From Leptolinea sp. HRD-7 (GTDB lineage Bacteria > Chloroflexota > Anaerolineae > Anaerolineales > Anaerolineaceae), in the NCBI GenBank assembly GCA_024363285.1, contig AP024710.1, positions 310,001 to 374,000 of the forward strand: a DNA stretch of 64,000 nucleotides, given 5' to 3'. The position numbers and the translations under genes are program-made. The first letter of the stretch is position 1. The number at the start of each line of letters is the position of its first letter. Below, piece by piece: positions 24,229 to 30,796 of this stretch. The notes beneath the pieces were generated by a model. The model was not told where the DNA came from. It saw nothing but the letters and a program-made list of their open reading frames with translations, and made no database searches.

Positions 24229-24882
24229 ATGGATAGAGTCAATGCTTATATCGACGGATTCAATCTTTATCACAGTCTAAAAGATCAGGGATGGTCAAAA
24301 TATTACTGGCTGGATATCCCGTCATTGCTCCAAGGATTACTTAAGGATAATCAAGTAATCAACACTGTTTTTTATTTCACATCACCATCTGTTGAGCCTG
24401 CGAGTCTAAAACGTCAAACAACATATATTGAGGCATTAGAAAGAGTATCTCTAACAAAAAATCGTCATTTACAAGTTGTTCGAGGAAGATTTGAGAGTGA
24501 AGATGTGAAGTGCAGTGTATGTAATGATTACATAAGATGTCAAGAATGCGGCCAAATTGTGAGTTTTAATCACGAAAAAGAGACCGATGTTAATATAGCT
24601 GTTCAGATGCTTTCCGATGCCTATGAAGATGCATTCGATGTAGCTTTATTAATTACTGCTGATAGTGACCAAGTTGGAACAATAAGAACAATAAAGAAAT
24701 TCTTCTATGACACTAAGAAGGTCGGTGTAGTCTTTCCACCAAAAAGGGAATCAAAACACCTAATTAAAGTAGCAGATTTTGTTTTACATATTAGTCAAAA
24801 TGACCTTGGCAAAAATCAACTACCGGAAATCGTAGAAAAACACGATGGATACAAATTACAGCGTCCAAATACCTGGATTTAA
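24229..24882 (+). CDS. NYN-domain (PIN-like) RNase with zinc-ribbon insertion
   Basis: 217 residues. YIDGFNLYHS (D9, N12) opens the PIN-like fold; ETDVNIAVQML (D120) and LLITADSDQVG (D145, D147) supply the remaining acidic metal ligands of the LabA/DUF88 NYN family. Between them C95-x2-C98-x5-C104-x2-C107 forms a zinc-ribbon insertion, which suggests nucleic-acid contact. Probably a single-strand RNA endonuclease. It has its own strong promoter and structured leader and is divergent from the OLD nuclease gene. AT-rich like that gene. Confidence 0.85.
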   Translation: MDRVNAYIDGFNLYHSLKDQGWSKYYWLDIPSLLQGLLKDNQVINTVFYFTSPSVEPASLKRQTTYIEALERVSLTKNRHLQVVRGRFESEDVKCSVCNDYIRCQECGQIVSFNHEKETDVNIAVQMLSDAYEDAFDVALLITADSDQVGTIRTIKKFFYDTKKVGVVFPPKRESKHLIKVADFVLHISQNDLGKNQLPEIVEKHDGYKLQRPNTWI

Positions 24883-24973
24883 TGTGGGATCAAAAAGATC
24901 CAGATTCATTTCATTATTGACAAACCCAAAAATTAGTTCCCAACTACCAAAGCTGGCTTAACCTTAATATACG

Positions 24974-25459
24974 TCAATCCGGTTGATAAGCCATCACCGG
25001 AATCCAAATATCCTCCTCAGATTCCGGATCATTGTTCTTATACCGGCTCCCCAGCACCTCAAAATGCGGACGGTCATCCAGCCGGTACGTTGACCCCGGC
25101 AGCCACGTCCCGAATATATATTGAAAAATGCCAATATCTGCGCTGGAACCCTTGTAATGGAACACCGCGTGCAGCCCGCCGGGCAGGGTCAACGCTTCCA
25201 TGCCATCCGGGAGGGCGTCAAAATCCGTCACCTCAACCGCCGCCCATTTTTCAAACTCCTTGCGTGGGTCGGTGAAGTCAACCGGCCAGGGGTAAACGGC
25301 CAGCGAGTACAGGTCCGGCGTCACCGCGTTGGTGATCTCTTTGCGGCGCGGCATAAAACTCTGCCACAATTCGCCGGTGCGGTTGGCCGTCCGTGACATC
25401 GTCACGTGCATGCCGGCGAGCGTTTTGGGCGTCAACATTTTGATTTCGGGTTCGAGCAT
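24974..25459 (-). CDS. GyrI-like / AraC effector-binding domain protein
   Basis: 161 residues from the ATG at 25459 (GGAG 5 nt upstream). The start EPEIKMLTPKTLAGMHVTMS and the later FEKWAAVEVTDFDALPDGME, GGLHAVFHYKG and LDDRPHFEVLG are typical of stand-alone GyrI-like small-molecule-binding domains. Likely binds a hydrophobic cationic compound or a protein partner. No DNA-binding domain. Its 5' end and upstream region are partly duplicated about 0.8 kb away at 26248-26353. Confidence 0.82.
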   Translation of the reverse strand: MLEPEIKMLTPKTLAGMHVTMSRTANRTGELWQSFMPRRKEITNAVTPDLYSLAVYPWPVDFTDPRKEFEKWAAVEVTDFDALPDGMEALTLPGGLHAVFHYKGSSADIGIFQYIFGTWLPGSTYRLDDRPHFEVLGSRYKNNDPESEEDIWIPVMAYQPD

Positions 25460-25521
25460 GATGGCTCCTGCGGTTGAAGTCAATTTCCCACTGTTGGGTT
25501 AATTATAGGCCCGGCGTGAAA

Positions 25522-25551
25522 GATGCGCTTTGAAAAACAAGCGCATCCTAC
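25522..25551. repeat. REP-like palindrome 1
   Basis: GATGCGCTT (25522-25530) and AAGCGCATC (25539-25547) with an 8-nt loop, followed by CTAC. Same core as the other REP copies around the RAYT gene. Lies between the GyrI-like gene and the RAYT. Confidence 0.85.
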
Positions 25552-25561
25552 AATTTTCCGG

Positions 25562-25589
25562 GTAGGATGCGCTCGAATCTGAGCGCATC
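25562..25589. repeat. REP-like palindrome 2
   Basis: GTAGGATGCGCTC (25562-25574) and GAGCGCATC (25581-25589) with a 6-nt loop. Opposite orientation to copy 1 judged by the GTAG/CTAC flank, so copies 1 and 2 form the inverted REP pair (BIME-like) that RAYTs are known to use. Confidence 0.85.
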
Positions 25590-25634
25590 AAGGCAATATT
25601 CGTCCAACCACATTCCCAAAACATCGAAACTAGG

Positions 25635-26186
25635 TCATTCTCCCGCCTGTATATCCATAACCCTCGCATCCACACCCTCGCCCCAACCGGGCGGATACAT
25701 CCCCATCCCCACATACCGGTGATAGCTGGACCACGCCCAATCGTCAACGCGTTCGACCAACCCGTGTTTCACCGGATTGTAATGGATGTAATCGATATGG
25801 GTGTTCAGATCGTCTTCGTCAAATAATGTGTGCTCCCAATACCGCCTTTGCCAAACGGTCTGCTCCCGGCGTTTGACGCGTGATTCGTTCCGTTCATCCC
25901 CAACGTCAACCTGACGGAGGTATTCACGGGTGAAATGGCGCTTAATTTCATTCCACCTCATGGAATAATTGACGTCACCCTCCGGAAGCTGCCAGATGGT
26001 GTGGATATGGTCCGGCATCAGGCAGATTGCGACGGTTTCGAAGGGGTGCTTTAATTGCACGTTTTTCCACGCGGTACGTAGGATTTCGCGGCTGATCGGG
26101 GATGTGAGGATAGGTTTGCGGTTGAACGTCACCAATGTGAAGAAGTAGGTTCCACCGGGTTGTTTTAGTCTGCGATAGTTGGTCAA
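25635..26186 (-). CDS. REP-associated tyrosine transposase (RAYT, IS200-like Y1 family)
   Basis: 183 residues from a TTG start with GGGGAT upstream. RRLKQPGGTYFFTLVT at the N-terminus, the HUH-like LMPDHIHTIW (H60, H62) and the YIHYNPVKHGLV motif (133-144) with the candidate catalytic tyrosine, followed by WSSYHRY, identify a RAYT. These single-copy-type enzymes cut and rejoin REP hairpins. The gene has REP palindromes on both sides, and a truncated second copy is 0.5 kb away. All catalytic motifs are present, so it may be active. Confidence 0.93.
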   Translation of the reverse strand: MTNYRRLKQPGGTYFFTLVTFNRKPILTSPISREILRTAWKNVQLKHPFETVAICLMPDHIHTIWQLPEGDVNYSMRWNEIKRHFTREYLRQVDVGDERNESRVKRREQTVWQRRYWEHTLFDEDDLNTHIDYIHYNPVKHGLVERVDDWAWSSYHRYVGMGMYPPGWGEGVDARVMDIQAGE

Positions 26187-26210
26187 GATGTGCGATCCCC
26201 CTGTGTCATT

Positions 26211-26238
26211 GATGCGCTCAACCGCCAGCGCATCCTAC
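26211..26238. repeat. REP-like palindrome 3
   Basis: GATGCGCT (26211-26218) and AGCGCATC (26227-26234) followed by CTAC, 24 nt upstream of the RAYT start codon. The same arrangement, including the intervening bases, occurs next to the truncated RAYT copy (palindrome 5). Confidence 0.85.
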
Positions 26239-26247
26239 TGGAAGAAT

Positions 26248-26353
26248 TATTTGATTTCGGGTTCGAGCATAGTGGCTCCTGTGAATTTCCCTCCTGTCAA
26301 AATAATTATAGGCCCGGTGTGAAAGATGCGCTTTAGAAAACAAGCGCATCTAC
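26248..26353 (-). repeat. Duplicated 5' fragment of the GyrI-like gene with promoter and REP 4
   Basis: Near-copy of 25440-25551. On the minus strand it holds the -10 TATAAT region, CAGGAGCC, an ATG and the first seven codons (MLEPEIK) of the GyrI-like gene followed directly by TAA, so it cannot make protein. REP-like palindrome 4 (GATGCGCTT 26325-26333, AAGCGCATC 26342-26350) is included. Together with 25440-25551 it brackets the RAYT gene as a direct repeat of about 0.1 kb. Confidence 0.75.
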
Positions 26354-26532
26354 ATCAATTTCGAGAAACATTGAGTTCATCCAAATAATCGTGATATTTA
26401 TCTACCGGATTCAATGACGATACTTATCATGAATTTAATGGCTTACCTCATCCAATGGTGATACTATTCTCAAAGAGTGATGACGATAGAAAATTAACTC
26501 CCGTCATTACAACTACCAAAGGGGGATAACTC
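26354..26532. other. Spacer before the ferredoxin gene, no feature seen
   Basis: AT-rich sequence without an open frame of note between the duplicated GyrI-like fragment and the ferredoxin start. GGGGG at 26521-26525 is the probable ribosome site of the ferredoxin. Confidence 0.4.
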
Positions 26533-26706
26533 ATGGCTCACATAATAAATACCGATACCTGCTTCAACTGCGGCGCTTGCGAAAGTCAATGCCCCGAAAG
26601 CGCGATCTCCGATATCGATGGTATAACCTTCATCAACGCGGACAAATGCGTTGATTGCGCTGCCTGTGTTGGTGCCTGCCCCAGCGATTCAATCCACCCC
26701 GCGTAA
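26533..26706 (+). CDS. Small 2[4Fe-4S] ferredoxin
   Basis: 57 residues, ATG at 26533 with a GGGGG stretch 8 nt upstream. Two classical cluster motifs: CFNCGACESQCP (first C-x2-C-x2-C-x3-CP) and CVDCAACVGACP (second), separated by about 18 residues, the layout of clostridial-type bacterial ferredoxins. Low-potential electron carrier for cytosolic oxidoreductases; supports an anaerobic or facultative lifestyle. Lies between RAYT/REP debris on both sides. Confidence 0.95.
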   Translation: MAHIINTDTCFNCGACESQCPESAISDIDGITFINADKCVDCAACVGACPSDSIHPA

Positions 26707-26718
26707 TTAATTCTTCCG

Positions 26719-26885
26719 ATCAGGCAAATGGCAACCGCGCCAAAAGGATGTTTCACTTGCACATTCTTCCACGCGGTACGTAGGATTTCGCGGCTGATCG
26801 GGAACGGCAATAGTGGTTTGCGGTTGAATGTCACCAGGGTGAAGAAGTACGTTCCACCGGGTTGTTTGAGTCTGCGAAAATTGGT
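26719..26885 (-). pseudogene. Truncated RAYT copy
   Basis: About 56 codons closely similar to the N-terminus of the RAYT at 25635-26186, from the equivalent TTG start through VAICL, then homology stops just before the catalytic HIH motif and runs into the 3' side of the ferredoxin gene. The upstream bases, including the REP (palindrome 5), match those of the intact copy. A dead fragment created by deletion or by abortive transposition. Confidence 0.88.
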
Positions 26886-26912
26886 CAAGATGTGCGATCC
26901 CACTGTGCCATT

Positions 26913-26940
26913 GATGCGCTCGAAAGCGAGCGCATCCTAC
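26913..26940. repeat. REP-like palindrome 5
   Basis: GATGCGCTC (26913-26921) and GAGCGCATC (26928-26936) with a 6-nt loop and CTAC flank, upstream of the truncated RAYT at the same distance as palindrome 3 from the intact gene. Confidence 0.85.
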
Positions 26941-26957
26941 ATCGATGAAATCCCTGG

Positions 26958-27716
26958 CTAAAACACCATTTTTATCCCATACCCGATCAAGACGGCGAAA
27001 AGGGTGGAAAGCAGCGTTCCGATCAACACATACTCGGCAAACGGGCGTTGATCCAGCTCACGGAAGCGGGCGAAAGCCTTCGCCGCCAGCACGAACCCGA
27101 TCGAACCAATGGATCCACCCAGCACCAGCACCACCATGATGATCCGTTCCAGAATCCCGATCAACCGGCCTGCATTCAATTCCTGTGTATCTACCGGTTT
27201 CAGAAGGTATTTCTCATCCTTCGCCGGCTTTCCGGAAGGTATCAAACCGAATAGCCGGAAACATGACCGGATGAGTAAATTGACCTCGTTGGAAGCCAGC
27301 AATAACCCGAACAAAATAACAGACGCTTTTTCAACATCCGGCGGTGTGATCACAGCTAACAGGGATGAATAACCTGCCCAGCCATGCAATTGGGTTAAAA
27401 GCCGGGCGTTAAATTCCAGGCGGATCATGGGTGAAAAGAAGATGCTATATAAAATGACAAAGCACAACAGGATCACAAACCGGAACAGTTCCCTGTTTTT
27501 GATTCGCGAATCGCCGGCGATCGCCAGCAAATTAATCAGACCTATACCTCCGAGGAGCAGCCAGAAATTGGTTCCCGGTTCAAAAGCGCATGCCGCCGCA
27601 AGTGGAATGAGGAACATAATGACCCAACGATTTCGCGATATGGGCCCGTCATCCATCAGAAAGAGAAGGCGCGCCAACATCGTGACGTTCATCATATAGA
27701 CAAATGGAAGGGTCAT
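26958..27716 (-). CDS. DUF3307-type membrane protein paired with SatD
   Basis: 252 residues with about six to seven membrane helices and a cytosolic loop near 160-185. The C-terminal block RLIGILERIIMVVLVLGG, then IGFVLAAKAFARFRELDQR and AEYVLIGTLLS, matches the C-terminal part of DUF3307 proteins. Start codon overlaps the SatD stop by 4 nt (ATGA), so the two are coupled. DUF3307/SatD pairs are named after the Streptococcus sat locus; molecular function unknown. Confidence 0.75.
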   Translation of the reverse strand: MTLPFVYMMNVTMLARLLFLMDDGPISRNRWVIMFLIPLAAACAFEPGTNFWLLLGGIGLINLLAIAGDSRIKNRELFRFVILLCFVILYSIFFSPMIRLEFNARLLTQLHGWAGYSSLLAVITPPDVEKASVILFGLLLASNEVNLLIRSCFRLFGLIPSGKPAKDEKYLLKPVDTQELNAGRLIGILERIIMVVLVLGGSIGSIGFVLAAKAFARFRELDQRPFAEYVLIGTLLSTLFAVLIGYGIKMVF

Positions 27717-28342
27717 ATCAGTTCTTTATTTACCAGAATGGTTATTTCACTCAGCAAGCGGAAGATGTTCTGCAGATTCCCCTGTGAGATGGTTTTATAT
27801 ATTGCTTTATCTGTTACATGTAGCTCAGTGGCGATCGTATTAATATCCAATTGATTAAACAATGCCCGAAACGTGTGTAATCGGGTACGGTTCCAACTAT
27901 TGAATGAGTACGAAACCAGATGAAGGCTTTCCTGGATCAACGTTGAATACGGTGTATCAATACCCTCTAATGAAAACAGATAATTTGTACCTTTAAGTCG
28001 CTCAATACCATTGCGAGCGTGGTAAAAAGCCGGCCCATCCATCCCCAAAGCCTGTTCATGGTTTATTTGCGTCAGGATGCTTCCCACCCCAAACGAGAAG
28101 CGGATCTTTACAGGGTAAAGAACGGAAAGTAATTCCATGGCATCAGAAAACACATGATCGGCCCGGTTAAATACTGCCTGAAATTCGTCACCCAGGGTGA
28201 TTGTATACGGTGAGACAAGGTTCGGGTTAGTTTTTGATAATTTCTGGATAACTGACCGTAAATCCTCCTGAGTCTGCTCCCTCTGGAGAATTTGTCTCGA
28301 CGATACGATGTCTGCAATCAATACCAGATAGTTCATATTCAA
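27713..28342 (-). CDS. SatD family protein with cyclase-like palm motifs and C-terminal helix-turn-helix
   Basis: 209 residues. Recognised as SatD by YLVLIADIVSSRQ at the N-terminus and its pairing with DUF3307. The order of motifs, D11 at the end of a hydrophobic strand, GDEFQAVF (51-58) on a predicted beta hairpin, RFSFGVGS (81-88) and GPAFYHARNGIERL (103-116), parallels class III nucleotide cyclases (metal-binding D, GDxxxAxF, G.h.G and GpavnxAaR). A helix-turn-helix follows near 160-185 (IATELHVTDKAIYKTISQG). The cyclase resemblance is inference; SatD activity is not established. Followed by the membrane partner with a 4-nt overlap. Confidence 0.8.
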   Translation of the reverse strand: MNMNYLVLIADIVSSRQILQREQTQEDLRSVIQKLSKTNPNLVSPYTITLGDEFQAVFNRADHVFSDAMELLSVLYPVKIRFSFGVGSILTQINHEQALGMDGPAFYHARNGIERLKGTNYLFSLEGIDTPYSTLIQESLHLVSYSFNSWNRTRLHTFRALFNQLDINTIATELHVTDKAIYKTISQGNLQNIFRLLSEITILVNKELI

Positions 28343-28616
28343 CCAAATTGGTTTAAAACGTGATTTTCAACCATTATAGTAGAAAATCGAAATCAATGGA
28401 AATATCTCGCTGTTTTCGAAAACATTTTAGATGATCCGCCCGGGAGGCATCTTGTAGATCCATTACCCGCTTTTAAATTCATTATAGCAATATTCATGCA
28501 GTACCACAGCCGCTACTATCCCTTATCCAGGGTGAAAATGGCAGTGAAAAATTCAAACGTGGATTTTCGTTATAATCTACCCCTGAAGTCAAATAAATTA
28601 ATAAAAGGCAGGCGGC

Positions 28617-29075
28617 GTGGATATTCGAATCGAAGAATTAAAGGATGTGAACGTCATCCCAATGGATCTCCTGATGCTGGCGGATCCATCCGAAGAAATG
28701 ATCCGGGACTATCTGCCGTACAGTGTGGGGTTCGCGGCCTACGAGGCCGATACAATGGTGGGCGCCCTGCTCATGATGCGCACCCGCCCCAGAACCATGG
28801 AGATCATGAATATTTCGGTGCTTGAAACGCACCAGAACCAAGGCATTGGCCGTCAACTGATTGGCCGGGCGGTTGAAAAAGCCCGCCTACTGCGGGCCAG
28901 GGTGCTGGAGATCTACACCGGAAACCCGGGGGCGCTTCAGATGCTGCTGTATCAGAAATGCGGGTTCCGTATTGTGGGGGTTGACCTGGATTACTGCCGG
29001 ATCCACTACGACGAAACCCTGATGGATAACGGCATCGAATGCCGCGATATGATCCGCATGAAAATGGATTTATGA
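28617..29075 (+). CDS. GNAT family N-acetyltransferase
   Basis: 152 residues, GTG start preceded by AGGCAGGCG. Motif A is EIMNISVLETHQNQGIGRQLI (about 63-83, with QNQGIG binding acetyl-CoA), followed by EKARLLRARVLEIYTGN and QMLLYQKCGFRIVGVD. Single-domain enzyme of unknown substrate. It stands alone between the SatD region and a small hypothetical gene. A TATAAT is at 28571-28576. Confidence 0.88.
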   Translation: MDIRIEELKDVNVIPMDLLMLADPSEEMIRDYLPYSVGFAAYEADTMVGALLMMRTRPRTMEIMNISVLETHQNQGIGRQLIGRAVEKARLLRARVLEIYTGNPGALQMLLYQKCGFRIVGVDLDYCRIHYDETLMDNGIECRDMIRMKMDL

Positions 29076-29138
29076 GCGAATAGTACCGGTTATGAGCTCA
29101 GAGACGAGCATATCCTACTAAAACCATAAAGGAGAAAA

Positions 29139-29420
29139 ATGACAAATCCAAAGAACATGCGAACAATGGCATTTACACTCGAAAATGGTGGAGCGGTACA
29201 CGCATATAGCAATGAAAATGTCACCATTCTGCAGATCAGAAAGTCAAAACCAACAGAGGAAGATATCCTCGAGCCTTCGTTCAAAGTAGCCGTCAGCCTG
29301 ACGCCATCCGAAGCTTTGGCTATTGCTTCTGAACTGTTAATAGCCGCGTCACACCAGTTGAAAACCAGTCACAAACAACGGTCTTTAAACCCGATAATTG
29401 AAGAAAACCCAAAACTGTAA
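29139..29420 (+). CDS. Small conserved-looking hypothetical protein
   Basis: 93 residues with a good ribosome site (AAAGGAG 5 nt before the ATG). Predicted N-terminal beta strands (MAFTLENGGAVHAYS, VTILQIR) and a C-terminal helix (TPSEALAIASELLIAASHQL). No transmembrane segment and no recognised family. The strong start signal supports a real gene. Confidence 0.65.
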   Translation: MTNPKNMRTMAFTLENGGAVHAYSNENVTILQIRKSKPTEEDILEPSFKVAVSLTPSEALAIASELLIAASHQLKTSHKQRSLNPIIEENPKL

Positions 29421-29474
29421 TAATCCTCCACCCCTGTTAGCATTCAACCAAATCTTTCAAATTACCTTGCCCCC

Positions 29475-30152
29475 TCAAAACCCACGCTTCTGACCCACCC
29501 ACGGGGCGGGCTTGCCGGAAATATATTCCTCCACGCCCGGGCCGCCCAACGTGGATAGACGCCACAACCCGTAGATATAACTGATCACCAGAACGGCGAC
29601 CGTAACCGGCCAATCCAACAGAGTGTTCAACCAGCCCAGCGCGGTGGTGTCACCTGCCCGGTACAGCGCGATGAGGATGGCCAGGCGGGCGGCCATAAAG
29701 GCAGCCCAGATCCAGGTCACCTCGGTGTACGCCGGAAGGATGTTGTTCAACCAGTACCAGCTTATCGGCCAGGAACGCGTCAGATGGCTGCTCAATGCCG
29801 CGAGAGGTTTCTTGACGGCGATCGAGACCAGCGCAGCCAGCAGCAGAAGCGCGCCGGTAACAATGGATGGCAGGAAGAAACTCACCGCGTTTTGCGAAAA
29901 CCACGCCAACCCGGCGGAGATACCGGTCAACACCAACCCGGAGATGGCATACCCGAGGGATTCGGCGCGAACCAGCCTGACCACAGTCAGGACGGCTGCC
30001 AGTGCCAGAGCCGTCAACGCGGCAGGCAGCAACCCGGCGTAGGCATTGACCAGCGCGAACAGCAGCGGCGGGATGATGGTATCAATGGTTTTGTTCTTTC
30101 CCGAAAAAACGACCTTGAATTCGTGCAATAACTCCAAAAATTTATCTTTCAT
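29475..30152 (-). CDS. DUF3159 membrane protein
   Basis: 225 residues with about six membrane helices. TIIPPLLFALVNAYAGLLPA at the start, ALTALALAAVLTVVRLVRAE, and the later RSWPISWYWLNNILPAYTEVTW with ARLAILIALYR match DUF3159, a family related to intracellular septation/YciB-like proteins. The C-terminal tail is cytosolic with Gly/Pro. Function unknown. It is divergent from the next gene. Confidence 0.75.
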   Translation of the reverse strand: MKDKFLELLHEFKVVFSGKNKTIDTIIPPLLFALVNAYAGLLPAALTALALAAVLTVVRLVRAESLGYAISGLVLTGISAGLAWFSQNAVSFFLPSIVTGALLLLAALVSIAVKKPLAALSSHLTRSWPISWYWLNNILPAYTEVTWIWAAFMAARLAILIALYRAGDTTALGWLNTLLDWPVTVAVLVISYIYGLWRLSTLGGPGVEEYISGKPAPWVGQKRGF

Positions 30153-30232
30153 CGTCCGTTTCCACTTGAGTGCATGATGTATACAGAATAAGCCACTATG
30201 ACGGCTGCCGCATGAACGTGTATAAGGATTGT

Positions 30233-30796
30233 ATGAACTTGAATCAACATACTACAACCGGACAAAAATCATCCGCCGCGATGTATTATGGAAATAAATT
30301 TGCTGATCAGAATTTCCCCAAGGATGTGACCATGTCTTGTGTTGTTGATTTTACCCATGTATCCACTACCGGGCTGGAATCGTCACCTGTGGCTAACGCG
30401 CTGGCCGGCTTGCGCGCGAACGAAGCCCGTTATTTCAAGACCAAATACGATCATGATTTCACAACAACACCGGCCTCAGAAAGCAAAGATGTGCTGGATT
30501 ATGTCAACCGCATATTGCGTGAAGAACGCGGTATCGAGTTTGCCGCCCGGCCGCTGGAAACGTCACATTTCCAGGTTGAGAACATCAAGTGGACGTATAT
30601 CTTTTATGAGAGCGGCCTGTCGGTCAACGTGCTCTACAACCTCGATGACCCCAAAAAGCGGGCTGTGGGCTTCAAGCTCTCTGAAGGCATGGACGTGCCG
30701 GCGGAACTGGAAGGAAAATTCAAGTTCGCGCGCCAGAAGTCAAAACTGGCGGGGACGATCCGCGGCTCGTTCTTCGTGATCAAAGGTAATTACTGA
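30233..30796 (+). CDS. Hypothetical protein
   Basis: 187 residues from the ATG at 30233 (AAGGA 4 nt upstream); GTG at 30170 and ATG at 30212 are alternatives. Contains VVDFTHVSTTGLESSPVAN and YVNRILREERGIEFAARPLE; predicted soluble alpha/beta protein, no signal peptide. No family recognised. Its 3' end overlaps the convergent ABC gene by 7 nt. Confidence 0.6.
   Translation: MNLNQHTTTGQKSSAAMYYGNKFADQNFPKDVTMSCVVDFTHVSTTGLESSPVANALAGLRANEARYFKTKYDHDFTTTPASESKDVLDYVNRILREERGIEFAARPLETSHFQVENIKWTYIFYESGLSVNVLYNLDDPKKRAVGFKLSEGMDVPAELEGKFKFARQKSKLAGTIRGSFFVIKGNY

Noticed and set aside
25522-26940. Classical insertion sequence with terminal inverted repeats
   Set aside because: No DDE transposase and no terminal inverted repeats; the enzyme is a RAYT and the palindromes are REPs, not IS ends.
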